Assembly: GCA_023053685.1 (NCBI GenBank)
Contig: JALIGW010000002.1
Span: forward strand, 43,406,720 to 43,470,719
Direction: 5' to 3'
Length of the DNA stretch: 64,000 nt
DNA from: Diadophis punctatus similis
Lineage: Eukaryota > Chordata > Lepidosauria > Squamata > Dipsadidae
Below the pieces are notes generated by a model, which ran no database searches, was not told where the DNA came from, and saw only the letters and a list, made by a program, of their open reading frames with translations. Both the position numbers and the translations under genes were made by a program. Positions 43,422 through 55,699 of this stretch are shown one piece after another (positions within the stretch are counted from its first letter, which is position 1; each line of letters begins with the position of its first letter).

Positions 43422-43648
43422 CGCATCGCACTTGTGTCAGAGGCACCCAGGCACTTATGGGTTGAAAGGATTAGCCAGTGACATCACATTGCCCAGGGGA
43501 CAATCCAGTTGGGGGCTCCTTTCATGTCCCCAGCAGCAGCTGGAGTGAAGGACAAGAGATCAACCTGCCCCATAGTAGCATTCGGGTCTGGAACGTGAGC
43601 TTGCTGTTTGTCAAGCCAGCATCCTAACCATGTGAGTCACTATGCTCC
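43422..43648 (-). mobile_element. tRNA-derived SINE with 14-bp TSD
   Basis: Flanked by perfect 14-bp duplications tattttatactgat (43408-43421 and 43649-43662). On the minus strand it starts with a tRNA-like head (tgactcacatggttaggatg) and continues with an unfamiliar body (cagctgctgctggggacatg). The perfect duplication suggests a relatively recent LINE-mediated insertion. Confidence 0.85.
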
Positions 43649-43662
43649 TATTTTATACTGAT

Positions 43663-45620
43663 TCAAAATAAGACCTGACCATATTTTCTATCAATCTCAA
43701 GCTTTTAATCCTGCCTTTAATCTTACTTTTCAATATTTCCTAATAGAACAATTTCTATCACTAATCTTGGAAGTGGTAAGTCAAAACAATGGTTGAGTAA
43801 AAATGCATTGAATAAGAATGTACAATCTTCATTGAGTACTATTTACCTTGTTCTGAAACAAGACAAGTCTATTACAATTTATACACACAGAGAGACACAC
43901 ACAGAGTAACTGTTTGCTATAAATGCAATCATTTAGTAAAGCTTCAACTGTCTATATACTGAAATATTCGCTCACCATGAGAAAGCACAGTTTAAATTTG
44001 AGTTTAAATTCCAGAAGGTTATTTTTTTCCTCATGGGACCTACAAAAAAGTATAAAACGATCTCTTCCCTTTGATTTTAATAGATCTTGTAGAAAAATTT
44101 CTGGTAAGCTATAGCCATATTTTATTAAACTAGGTTTAAAGGAGGGTAAACGTACATGACATTTTCTAAAGTTGTTTGTGAGGATAGTGAGTGTTCTTCA
44201 TTCCACATCCCTAGATGCTTTAATGAACTACTATCTCCAGGGTTCTATAGTTGAGCTCTTCAATGATTAAACTGTCATGAACACAGAATAAATGTGCAGT
44301 AGAGATTCACTTTTTTCTGTGAATCTTGTTCTTCTGCAACATTTAAAAACTGTGTGAATGTGTCATGGAAATGGTTCAGTGGGAAGCACTAACTCTTAAA
44401 ATGAGCTGCTAAGCTAAAAAGCTAGTATTTTATAAAACTGTCAAAATGGGGACTTCATCACCTCAGAAGGCTAGGTTATATTACTGTTGAGAGCACAACA
44501 TAGCCAATAAGAATTTGCAGTAGTTTTGCAACTGCAGTGTGGATAAAAATGAAATCTATTAGGAAAGTAAAACAGTTTAGCTCAATAATTACACATGATC
44601 ACTGCAAATAAGCCTGACAACATTTTGAAAACAGTGGATGTAAGTTACAGGAAGGTGTGTTGCAACATTAATTTCTCCTTTGCTTAGTTTTGCACAGAGA
44701 CTTCAGTTTCAAATTTTACACTAGAAATTGGATTGAGTGTGGGAAGATGCTGGGGGAAAAATAAGTACTGAAAACCAGGCAGAAGTGTGTGATGAAGACA
44801 TGCACTGAATTGAGTCTCGGACAAAAGTATTCCTGCAACTTCATGTGCAGTAAGAAACTTACATACTCAGTTCAGATTAAATGGCAGATTCCCATTGCAT
44901 CTAATCATAGAAAGTGGTGGGAAGCAGTTCCACGGGTTTCTTAAAGGAAGACAAAAAAGTGCATGTCAATAATCATATGGGACAGTTTATTTGGTTTTTG
45001 AATATGGCCACTGCTATCCAGGCTTCACATTTTAAGAAAGAACAGTATAACTACCAAGTCTTCTGATGCATGGAAAGCAAAAGCCTTATGTGTTGATAAT
45101 TATGAGAAAATTAAAGCATGTTGAAATGTCAGTTCTTTGAGGTATGCCAGGTCAGGAAATAGACACAAGAATTAGACTCTATTGTCACAGAATATACATT
45201 CTTTCTCGTTCTTTCTCCCTCTCTGTTGTACAAAAGAGAATGAAGGTGGGGTAATCTTGAGCTTCTAGGCTAAGCTGATGGTTCTTGAGTACTTTCTAAT
45301 GGTTCTTGAGTACTTTCTTCAAGCTATCACTATAGTCCTCTACAATTGCAATGAACAGAGTACCTTTCTGTAAGCAGTTGGGTTTTTCCAGAATTTTGGG
45401 ACAACTCTTTTGAAGACTTTCTCAGGACATCTTCTCCTACATTTTAGCAGTCATAGCAAAAGGAATCACATACTACATGCTGGCAACCTGGAAAATCCTT
45501 TAAAACAGCTTCTGGATAATGTATCTGCCTTAGTGCTTATGCAGGGAACATTTTGTTCATGTCAAAGCCCTTTGAAAAGTCCCCCTTTGGATGCACCTCA
45601 TAGTCCTGTTAGAAAGTATT
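43663..45620. other. No recognised feature
   Basis: Two kilobases of AT-rich sequence; a direct repeat 'gatggttcttgagtactttct' in pieces occurs near 45280-45318. No gene or repeat family I can name. Confidence 0.5.
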
Positions 45621-45626
45621 TTTAGA

Positions 45627-46100
45627 ATAGAATAGAATGGAATGGAATGGAATTTATTATTGGCCAAGTGTGCTTGGACACACAAGGAATTTGTCTTGGT
45701 GCATATGCTTTCAGTGTACATAAAAGAAAAGATACATTCATCAAGAATCATAAGGTACAACACTTAATGATAGTCCGGGTACAAATAAGCAATCAAATCA
45801 TATTAGGAACCAGTCAATATAAATCGTAAGGATACAAGCAACAAAGTTACAGTCATACAGTCATTAGTGGGAGGAGATGGGTGATGGGAACGATGAAAAG
45901 ATTAATAGTAGTGCAGACTTATGGTAGTAAATAGTTTGACAGTGTTGAGGGAATTATTTGTTTAGCAGAGTGATGGCGTTCGGGGAAAAACTGTTCTTGT
46001 GTCTAGTTGTTCTGGTGTGCAGTGCTCTATAGCGTCGTTTTGAGGGTAGGAGTTGAAACAGTTTGTGTCCAGGATGTGAGGGGTCTGTAAATATTGTAAC
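45627..46100 (-). mobile_element. CR1-L3 LINE 3' region
   Basis: Starts with degraded TAGAA/TGGAA repeats, then ttattattggccaagtgtgc and acacaaggaatttgtcttgg. It continues parallel to 170-590 of the first copy (ttgtgtctagttgttctggt, gcagtgctctatagcgtcgt) and breaks off near 46100. Confidence 0.88.
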
Positions 46101-46324
46101 AGGTTAAGTAGCCAAGGATCTTATTATATAGCACCTAGCATGAGTATAATGTGCAACTTACAATGAACCATGCTGTATGTGTCTGCAGGAAGGAGTAGTT
46201 CAGCAAAATGTGGTGAGCCCACACTTTCACTCTGGTTTAAAATAACCAAACATGTACACTGCAAAGGAGATGAGAGGAAGAGGAAGTAGTATAGAGATTT
46301 AAAAAGCATATTTAGCCTCTAGAC

Positions 46325-46940
46325 CAGTGGTTCCCAACCTTTCTAATGCCGCGACCCTTTAATATAGTTCCTCATGTTGTGGTGACCCCCAACCATAAAA
46401 TTATTTTCGTTGCTACTTCATAACTGTAATTTTTCTACTGTTATGAATCGTAATGTAAATATCTAATATGCAGGATGTATTTTCATTGTTACAAATTGAA
46501 CATAATTAAATCATAGCGATTAATCACAAAAACAATATGTAATTATGCCAGATCAGAAATTCTCGGGCCAGTCTTTGCAAGAGCACAAGGAATATCATCT
46601 TCCACAACAAGTCTACTTCTGTATTTAGACTTGATAACCAACAAGTGTACAGCAATATTTCTCAATCTCAGCAACTTTTAAGGTGCCTGGACTTCAACTC
46701 CCAGAATTGAGAGCAAAGCTGGTCCCTTAGCTGATGCTGCCAAAGCTCGGCCGCCAGGCATCACAAACGCCTCTCACCGAATGGCACCTCTCCCGACCAA
46801 TCGGAGGGCTCAGGCGAGTTGAGTCGATATGGCCAGGCTTGTGGCAGTGGGGGGGGGGGAACTGAGGATGCCGGGGCGACCCCTGGGAAATGGTCGTTCG
46901 AACCCCAAAGGGGTCTCGACCCCCAGGTTGGGAACCACTG
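46325..46940. mobile_element. hAT (URR1-like) with perfect TSD
   Basis: Ends CAGTGGTTCCCAACC and GGTTGGGAACCACTG with perfect 8-bp duplications CTCTAGAC (46317-46324 and 46941-46948). The left 230 bp (aatgccgcgaccctttaata, gttcctcatgttgtggtgac, and a gttgctacttcataactg block) is, from memory, very like the URR1/Charlie hAT repeat of rodents. The middle differs and includes the ggacttcaactcccagaatt core at about 46689. No transposase is present. Confidence 0.9.
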
Positions 46941-46948
46941 CTCTAGAC

Positions 46949-49500
46949 TGACTTTGCCTACTCACCTAACAAGCCTAACCAGATTAGGTGAGAAATGAAA
47001 ACTGAGATCATATATATAACCAACTTTGCTCAGACTGAAGAAATTACTTGGATAAGCAGCAAAATGTTTTGAATTAACAAAAATGAATTCCACTTGCAAT
47101 TACTCAACTTCCAGACAACTCTATTTGGATGACTGATAATCTTCATTGACATGTAGACTGTGGATATTATTTTATGTGCATAAATTTTAATCAATGCCCA
47201 ATTTTCAATGATTTGGAAGTTATATAAATGTTTTATAGACATTAACAATATTTCATCATGGCAAATGGAAATTAGTCTCCTTCACAAATTTAGGAGACAT
47301 TCTGGGTATATTGAAATGATACTTCTTTAAGTTTTACAATGTCTCTAATATCTTCCCCAATTGTAACATCCAAACTATATTTATAATTTGGGAGAAAATC
47401 AGTGCAAAATGCCAGTCTGTTGAATCTTACAGAGTAGCTCAAATCAGTCTAGATGACACAATCAAATTGAATATAATCAATGTTAATTTTTCCTCAGGTA
47501 ATAGCAAAAGAATTTGGAAGATAATGCACAATTCTTGAAAACAAAATCTGAATTAATTTATTTTTCATCCAATCCACCATTCTCATTCCATTACAGCAAG
47601 TTGCAAAGGTTTTTAGTTAACAATTGTTTATAGGAAACACTATCCAATTAAAGTGGGTGCTTAATGAAAGCTGTTAGTTATATATTTCTCCATTGAAATG
47701 AATCATTCTCTTTTTAGAATCAGCCATTCCAAAGGTTTTGTTATATTAAGTTGGTACTATGTATAATTTGGCAGTTTAGTTTATAATGCAGGCTCATTAC
47801 CATACTCATTATTGTGAATTATAGAAGTTGCTTGGTTTGCCTTCATTAACCATCTGGTAGCTAAACACTGAAGTGTTTTGTATTTTTAAAAAGTTAATTT
47901 TAGAGAATTATGATTCTCTATCATAATTCTCTAAAATTTGGTATACATTCAGAAGTATGATCTGAATATATACCAAAAATGCTGATCTCATTTACTTTAC
48001 CATATTTTGGGAGATAAGGTATAAGAAGCATTCTTCAATCACTTTATCCCAAAATTACATGGTCTTTTTGTCTCACCTTCCTTTATTTCAAAGAATAAAC
48101 TCAATATATTATCATAGAAAGGTAAAATACTGGGGCGGTGGTGGGGGGGAGCAGCTCCTTCTTACTCAATTTTTCCCTTGACATAAAAATAATCAGTTTC
48201 ATATAGGTGATAATTCATTGATCAACAAAATGTGTCAAGAGTGCTGAAATTGCCCCAATTTGATTTCCCTTTTATCCACGTGGCAGAGAAAATGGCTTGG
48301 ATGTAAAATTAGTGGACGTTAGCCAAAAGATACTGCTATTCATGTAATATATTCCTCAAAATTTTCTTCAGTTCTTGACCCATTTTATTCTTAGTGCCAT
48401 TTTATGGAAGTGAATACAATTCTGCTTTATACTTCTTTGAATCAAAAGATGCATTATTTTATATCTCTATCTCTATATTCTATATCTATGAATTACTAAT
48501 TAATTACCTCTACATTTCATTCTTTTAACAGTTGAAGATTTTCAGTCATAACAGCAAGAAAAACACCAATTGTTCATCACTGGTGTGAAATATAATCTAT
48601 TTTAAACAAGTTACAGATATGTTTTGCATTCTGTATAACAGTGCCCTCAACTTACTTAGAATGGCACTCATATAATATTGCTGATTCTTTATGGTTAATG
48701 TATTAATCTTTGGCACAGCCTTGTTTCCCTGATAGGATCAGGGAAAAAAACCAATTTTCATTTGCTTGTTAGCAACATTTAGTCAGCAAATTGAGTCATA
48801 ACAGTTCACTGTGTTATTATACACATGAGCACTGAAGCAATCTATCCACTGGTTTTTCTTTCTATGCTATTTGCTACTGAAATAATGTAAAGTTTATGGA
48901 AGACAGAACAGCCTTCTTAGAAAAATGGTAGGCACTTATGCTGCCTTCATGTCCTCCTGTTTGAGTCTTCTCCCCAATCTCAACAGGGCAGAGTTGCTAA
49001 TAAAGCTCAAACCTTGAAAGAGGCAGGAGAATTGAAGAGATCTGTGTAAAAAGTAATGCTGCTGAGTTTTTTCCCCCTTCAAAGGCAGTGAATGGTCTGG
49101 AGGAAAAGACGTATAGAGGCATAGCAAGGAAAAAAGTGCAAATATACTGTATAAGCATAATCTGCAAAGTTGCAAATATTATACATGCAGTTCAGTAAGA
49201 GAGAGGGGAAAAAAAACAAATTCCACAGAGAGTTATTAAGGCAGAGCAGTGATTGTAGGAAGAAAATATTGTGTTATGTTAGTATTATTATTATAGAGCA
49301 CTACGTTGTACTTGACTAGTAATAGAATAAGCGTAATTGTTATAGTAATAGTAATTAATGTAGTAATATATGAATAAGAGTAATAAGAGTAGAAGCAGTA
49401 GAAAATGCATATAGACTTGTAAGTTTATATTCTTTTTTGCATGTTGTTTTTTTAAAAAATAAAACATTGTCCAAACTTTATAGGGAGGTATTTTTTAAAA
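46949..49500. other. No recognised feature
   Basis: AT-rich sequence without genes I can support, apart from a perfect hairpin at 47896-47938. Confidence 0.5.
47896..47938. repeat. Perfect 18-bp hairpin
   Basis: AATTTTAGAGAATTATGA and its exact complement are separated by 7 nt. It is isolated, with no sister copy in this window. Confidence 0.85.
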
Positions 49501-49539
49501 AACCACCTGTCTAGGATCCACTTTGTGGCTGTTTTGAGT

Positions 49540-51520
49540 CCCATTGTACTGAGAACTAGTATTGAAGCACTATGGGTCCTGCCACTGTCCCCAGGCTGAT
49601 GCTGTGTATCTGGGTTGTATATTTGTGATGGAAGAACCACCGCCAGGTAAGGGAACTGGGAAGCTAGGGTTAGGAACCTCTGGGGACTCAGGAATGGGTG
49701 ATGGGTGATGGCAAGGGTTGTTTCAATGGGAGCCAGAGGGCAGGCTGCACCAGGGAAGATGCCCCCAATGTCTAATATTGGTGGTGTGTTCCAGCTGTCT
49801 ATGCTCACACCCAGGGTACCGATCTGGAGACCGATGGGGCCCAGGATTTTTGACTGTTGCTACTTAATGACAAGTTGATCGATAACAAGAGTCCTCTTAT
49901 TAGACCTAGCTGGGCTCAGGAAGGAAGGGCTGCCCTCTCAGAAATATGCTCAGCTGAGTTTAGAGTTTGGCCCCAGCTGAGACCTCTGGGCAGGGGAGTA
50001 GGGATAGGAATTGTAATAGGGGAATCTCTGGTAACCATCTGGGACCTTGCTGTACAAGTTGCTGGTTGTGAGACCCTGTTCCTGAAGTTAGGCTCACAAA
50101 AGCAATTAGAATTGTTGTTACTGTAGCAGCCTCCCTGCTGAGTGCCAACTTCCCTGCCTGAGCTCCTGGAGGCAGGCTTATGATTCTTGGGGACTTCAAC
50201 TTGCCATCCCTGGGATGGACCTCCAAAAGACCTGGGGGTTCATGGCCTTGTGATGTCCAGGGGCCTCTCCTAGGTTATTCTTGGCCTGACTTGGGACAAT
50301 GGCCTCACGCTGGATGTGGTTCTCTTGTCGGAGCAGTGGCAATGCGATCACACCCCAGTGACATTGAGGTTTTCTTGTGCTGTCCCTCTACACTAGGAAG
50401 CTGGAACTGGGGTGGGTTCCACTTACCTTCCCAACCGGTTCGCATTGCATCGCAAGTGCCCATTTTGCGTGTGAGCAAAGCGAGTGCGTGTGCTGACATC
50501 ACATTGGGAAATTAACCCTCTGCGCATGGGCAGAAGCCTTTGCGCATGTGCAGAGGGTTCTTTATCAGCCACTTTTGAGGAGCAACGACCGGAGGACCAG
50601 TTCGGGGGCATGGCCACACGGCCATGGCTACCAGTTCGGCAAATGGGGACAAATTCCCACCACCAGTTCGGGGAAACTGGTCCAAACCGACAGCAACCCA
50701 CCACTGAGCTGGACCCATTTGATTGCTCTTCCCTTAGTGAATAATGGAATCAACTGGGTTTCAAAGGGAGCTGGGGAAAATACCTGCTGATCTGCTACAT
50801 GGTTGTGCAGAAGCCCTGGCAGCTGCCTGGATAGGGAATCTACCAGAGCCTTAGACAGGATCTCATCTATGCAACATCTCCTCGCCCATCACTTCCTATG
50901 GTTCACAGAGGAGTTAAGTGATGTGAAAATACTTAGAGTGCTATTGAAAGAAACGGAAGAACAAACTAGACAGAACATGAGTTAAGCCATTTAGCTTTGG
51001 CAGTAAGTGTGGCAATACTTCTCCACTCTTATTGCATCCACAGAATGCTGCTTAGCAGCCCTGTTTAGAGTCACCTGGACTCTCCTTGAAAAGGTGACCC
51101 AGCCATCATCTACAGGGCTGTGCAAAATTTTTTTTCCAGGCATCTGGATTATTAAATTGCTTAGATTTATTCCCAACTGAATGCTAAGCATGATGCAAGT
51201 CCTGTGGAGATGCCCAGGGAGTGGACTTATCCAGTTTTCTGGAAACACTTTGATTCTGTTGGACTGAGGAAGTGGACACGATCCTATGGAATGCAAACAC
51301 CATCACGCGCATATTAGATCCATGCCCATCCAGGTTGGTTAAGGCCACCCAGGAAGTGTCATGTGAGTGGGTCCAAGTGATGGTGAATTCATCCTTGTTG
51401 GAGGTGGTGTTTCTAGCTCCTTTTAAAGAGGCAATGGTGTGCTTCCTACTCAAGAAGCCATCCCTGGACCCTACCATTCTGGACAATTTTTATCTAGTCT
51501 CCCACTTCCTATTCTTAGAA
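49540..51520 (+). pseudogene. L2-like LINE ORF2 relic: endonuclease to RT start
   Basis: Broken frames preserve the order of an L2-like LINE. An APE-type endonuclease start (LLLNDKLIDNKSPLI) lies at about 49857-49905. MILGDFNLPSLGW follows at about 50180-50218, then a CDHTPV block at about 50346-50363 corresponding to the SDH motif. The linker reads WFTEEL at about 50900. LDPCPSRLVKAT, LLKKPSLDP and LDNFYLVSHF (51320-51510) form the start of the reverse transcriptase, matching the usual LDNFRPVSNL. A hAT splits it at 50407-50706. Multiple stops; inactive. Confidence 0.8.
50407..50706. mobile_element. Non-autonomous hAT inside the L2-like LINE
   Basis: Ends CTGGGGTGGGTTCC and GCAACCCACCACTG. 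Flanks AGCTGGAA (50399-50406) and AGCTGGAC (50707-50714) match at 7 of 8. It contains a ctgcgcatgggcagaag block like those at 35212 and 33673. Same family as 27875, 33519 and 35067. Confidence 0.88.
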
Positions 51521-51719
51521 ATATACTCCTATATTGTAAAAATAACATGTTCTTTATTTTAATAGAATATCGAAGTATTAATTTCAGTCAAAATTAAGCA
51601 TAAAATAATGTTTCTTTTGCCAGTGTAAATATATTTTCATGTCTGTATAGAGAAACATATTGTTAATTAATTTGTATACTATGTAATCATCTTTAATGAT
51701 TTGTTTGTAGTATTAATGT

Positions 51720-52060
51720 TTCTTTCGAGACATAAGATCAAGATTCATCTCCCCTATTTCCCAGAGATTCCCTGGTTCACCGGATCTGTTCAGCCTTTAT
51801 TTCCTACTCCAGGATATAGACCCTAATATAACCTCAAAGGTGGCAAAAAAAATTGCTCCAGTCGTGGCTGGAAAAAAACGGAGGAAAAGACGGGTAACCC
51901 CTACAGCAGAGGATCACTAGTATTGACGGTATAGACTGTAGTAGATGGTGTACTGTCACATGATCTATCTATATTTGTAAAATTTACCCCCCTTTTTATG
52001 TGTATTTTTAAATTGGTCTCCGACCGCAATAAAAGCTATCTATCTATTAATGTTTCTTCT
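51720..52060 (+). mobile_element. Possible LINE 3' end, unclassified
   Basis: A relatively GC-rich block (ctggttcaccggatctgttc, gacgggtaacccctacagca) is followed by ggtctccgaccgcaataaaa and 'gctatctatctat'. This looks like a retroelement 3' end with a short tandem tail. I do not recognise the family. Confidence 0.4.
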
Positions 52061-53930
52061 GTTTTTCCACCTTGCTCAACACTGATTATTTCTGTAATTG
52101 GTATTGTAATGATTTTTGCTATTTGTTGCTGTCAAGGACCAGCAATTCCCTTGCAAAAATAAAATGTTTGACATTTAAGCAGCTTTATTTTCAACTATCA
52201 ACAATTAGTTTATAACCTTCAGACAGGAAACATTTGAAATCTATTTACAAAAGTTCTGTAAATAGCACATTGTGCCATTTCTAAAATATGACCTTGGCTT
52301 TCTCATTTTTTCTAGGTGAAATGACTGGGTCAACTTTGTAACTTCATGTATACCTTCACATATACATTATTATCTAGGGAATACTGTTCATTTATGCTGT
52401 CAGCATTATATGTCTGACATAGTTTTATTTTTTCATTTATGCAATATCTGCCTTTTGGCAACTAATGCTGCTTCTTTGAATCAAAACTTTACACTCTATG
52501 TATTTGGGATATGTCAACATTTTTAATGACTACTTTCAAATGCCTAGAACTAAATTAATATGTTTGGATTAGCCAGTCTCCCCCCAATTGGCAGATGTTT
52601 CTATACTAAACTAAATTTTCTAAATTAGAAAGTGTTAATGCTATGAAAGGACAGGTTTAGTCAGTTCAATATCACTCAGTCACTCAGAACTTTCTCCCAT
52701 TACTTCAGCAGTCCTAATCAGCAATTCATCTTTCGTTAAAATATGAGTCAGTGCTTTGAAAGTTTAAAAAAACCCTGGGCACTTACCAATAAATGCGTTT
52801 AAATATCTTTAGGGCAACATAGATTTTACCATTTACAGACAGTATAAAATTATGTCCCAACTAAGTCTCATTTTATAGTGAATGTGGTTTCATTTGAACC
52901 TCTTGTGTAAGTTTACAGTATGCCATTTTTATATATTAATTTAAGTAAAATTGGAGCTCCAATAAAATTAACATACAGTAGCTTCTGGTTCAGCTGAAAC
53001 GAATACTGTATATCAGCGTATTCAAATCCTATACACATTCACACATGCAATTACACTTATATTGCAATTTATTCATGGTAAAAATCTATGTGCAAAAAAG
53101 GTCTACGATTTTGGATCTTGCAATGAAAACCTAGTAAAACCTAATTTGTTGTATATGTTTGAATTTAAGTTATGTGAATGTGGTATGGAAATGAGATCCC
53201 AGCTCATATAAATAGTTGACAATTTATAAAATTAAATTTGGTGCCTGCAAGGTGCAATGCAAATTCAGTATCACAGTCATATATACAATATTCTTAAAAT
53301 AATTGTTCTTATCCTTCACAGAACTGTGCTTTCTCAATAAATAACAGGAGTCAGAAATTGGTGAAGCTGTAAAAATTCTCTCTAATAGTGAATTCAGGCT
53401 GTTGTGTGCTAACAATATTTGAGCCAAAAAGCAGGAAACAAGTTTCAGCATGCTATAAACATAAGATATACGGAAGTATTTTAAAAAATGAAAATAGGGA
53501 TCCACCTCCCCTCAAAATATTTCAACAAAGACAATCAAGGATATCAGATTAAAATCTTGAATCTGAAATGCAAAAGGAAAATTGAAAAAAAATGAGTATG
53601 TTTATGTTGCGTTGGAGAAAAAGCATTAGTCTACTTGAGACTTTTATAGCATATATTGAATTAGAGGATTATATAGTAATCTAGTTATATAGTAATCTAG
53701 AAGAATACTAAACTATGAACATTCAGTTTAACATTTCACTGTAATTCACATTTATTTTAATTTCTAATAATTTCTTAATATCTTATTTAAATAACATAAA
53801 ATTCCAAGCTTTTCTTGACCTATTCTAATATTGTTCTGGGCATTCATATTATAGTCATCCATATCTAGATTCCTTCTGAATAAATTAGAACTACACTACT
53901 TATTGTTCTTTATATATATAAAAAATCTAA
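52061..53930. other. No recognised feature
   Basis: AT-rich sequence, no genes or repeats I can name. The minus-strand open frame 53224-53505 has no recognisable motif. Confidence 0.5.
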
Positions 53931-53934
53931 ATTT

Positions 53935-53982
53935 TATTTTTAATTATAATTATAATTATAATTATAATTATAATTATAATTA

Positions 53983-54080
<98 letters not shown>
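53935..54080. repeat. (TAATTA)n and (TA)n microsatellite
   Basis: About nine TAATTA units followed by roughly 42 TA units. It generates an artificial YIYI open frame. Confidence 0.97.
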
Positions 54081-54081
<1 letters not shown>

Positions 54082-54149
54082 TTATTTTATTATTTTATTA
54101 TTTTATTATAATAAAATTGGAGAATAAATAATAACAATAACAATAACAA

Positions 54150-54267
54150 CAACTTGGTTGATACCTAGGATGCTGGCAGCAACCCATATCAATCATCAAC
54201 ACATTAAAACATTAAATGTTGTACGCCGCCCTGAGTCCTCAGGGAGTAGGGCGGCATATAAGAACAA

Positions 54268-54346
<79 letters not shown>

Positions 54347-54470
54347 ACAAACAAACAAACAAACAAACAAACAAACAAACAAACACTAATGATATTTGTG
54401 ATACATTTTTAAATGTTCAGTTGACTGAGTTTCATGTTTAATGAATAAAAGAGATAACAACAACAACAAC
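54150..54470 (+). mobile_element. R4-like LINE 3' end, first copy
   Basis: 'Acttggttgatacctaggat' and 'gctggcagcaacccatatca', then gttcagttgactgagtttca and tgtttaatgaataaaagaga, match 55300-55425, the end of the adjacent R4-like element. The copy is split by the LINE tail at 54212-54384. Confidence 0.8.
54212..54384 (+). mobile_element. L2/CR1-group LINE tail with (AAAT)n(AAAC)n
   Basis: The tail gttgtacgccgccctgagtc plus agggagtagggcggcatata is as at 23920, followed by about 20 AAAT and nine AAAC units. It is only the last ~60 bp of the LINE, inserted in the first R4-like 3' end. Confidence 0.88.
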
Positions 54471-54489
54471 AACAATCATCATCATCAAC

Positions 54490-55425
54490 AACAACAATCA
54501 TCATATAAGGCAGAATATAAGGAAAAACAGCTGGATGATAGATTAAATGGATGGAAAACCAAAGCTTTGCATGGACAGCACTTGAAAAACATTGAAGGAA
54601 AATGTGATAACAACTTGACCTGGGCATGGCTTAAGATGGGAACCATCAAGAAAGAAACGGAAGGTTTAATACTTGCTGCTCAAGAACAAGCACTACAAAC
54701 TGATGCCATGAATGCGAAGATACAAAAAACCATTGACAATCCAAACTGCCAACTTTGCAATGACAAAGTTGAAACTCTCATATTTAATATGCGAGTGCAG
54801 CAAAATCGCACAAACTGATTACAAAGCTAGACATGACCGAGTTGTTAAATTAATCCACTGGTCATTATGTAAAAAATACGACTTACCTGTATCCAAAAAG
54901 TCATGGGAACATAAAGTGGAAAAAGTTGTCGGAAACAAGAAGGTGAAGATCTTGTGGGGACTTTCGAATACAGACAGATCGTCATTTGGAACACAACACC
55001 CCAGATATCACAGTTGTCGAAAACCACGACATCAATGAATACAATTCATTGATATCGCTGTACCAGGAGACCCCAGAGTCAAAGAAAAACAACTGGAAAA
55101 AATCACGAAATATCGCAACCTGGCCATCGAAACTATGTGATTATGGATGAAACATGTAACAGTGATACCCATTGTCATTGAGGCACTTGGTACCATGTCC
55201 AAGAATTTTATAAAATACATCAAGAAATTGCAGCTTCCTGCAATAATACCATCAAAACTGCAAAAAACTGTTACTCACAACATCGTACATCTTAAGAAGA
55301 TACTTGGTTGATACATGCTGGTAGCAACCCCTATCAACCATTAGCGCCAGTCAATTATATTTGAATATTTTTAAATGTTCAGTTGACTGAGTTTCATGTT
55401 TAATGAATAAAAGAGATAATAATAT
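54490..55425 (+). pseudogene. R4/R2-type (RLE) LINE ORF C-terminus relic
   Basis: Broken frames encode the C-terminal part of a LINE with a restriction-like endonuclease. WKTKALHGQHL and ETEGLILAAQEQAL are followed by a Cys-rich CQLCNDKVETL (54745-54777). A YKARHDRVVKLIHWSLCKKY segment follows at about 54822-54881. Then come a TPDIT-like PD motif near 54997 and an IAVPGDPRVK-like block near 55050-55085, likely endonuclease core residues. It ends VIPIVIEALGTM and a 3' UTR with aataaaagagataat. Frameshifts near 54790 and 55020 and several stops make it inactive. R4 clade is my best guess; R2-like is possible. Confidence 0.7.
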
Positions 55426-55479
55426 ATTATATAATAATTAATCCAACTGTTATTACAAATATATTCTTAGAAAAAAATA

Positions 55480-55693
55480 TCTTCCATTCCATTGTATCCA
55501 GTTCTTGCTGACTGCCTGGACAATTCCCTTCAGGTTTTTAGGCATTGATTTGCCATTGCCACCTCCTTAGGACTGAAAGAAATTGACTGATCAAACGTAA
55601 CCCAGCTGACTTGTGTCTCAAGCAGAACTAGAACTTAACAGTCTCCTAGTTTCTAGCCTGATGCCTTAACTACTGTGCCAAACTACGTTTTTT
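55480..55693 (-). mobile_element. tRNA-derived SINE
   Basis: On the minus strand it begins tttggcacagtagttaaggc (A-box region) and gttctagttctgcttgagac, then continues to gaggtggcaatggcaaatca and ttgtccaggcagtcagcaag. Its 3' body resembles that of the 5S-headed SINE at 34123-34385. Confidence 0.82.
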
Positions 55694-55699
55694 CTTGTT

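Noticed and set aside
53903..54127. Open frame encoding NYNYNYIYIYIY
   Set aside because: Translation of TAATTA and TA microsatellites.
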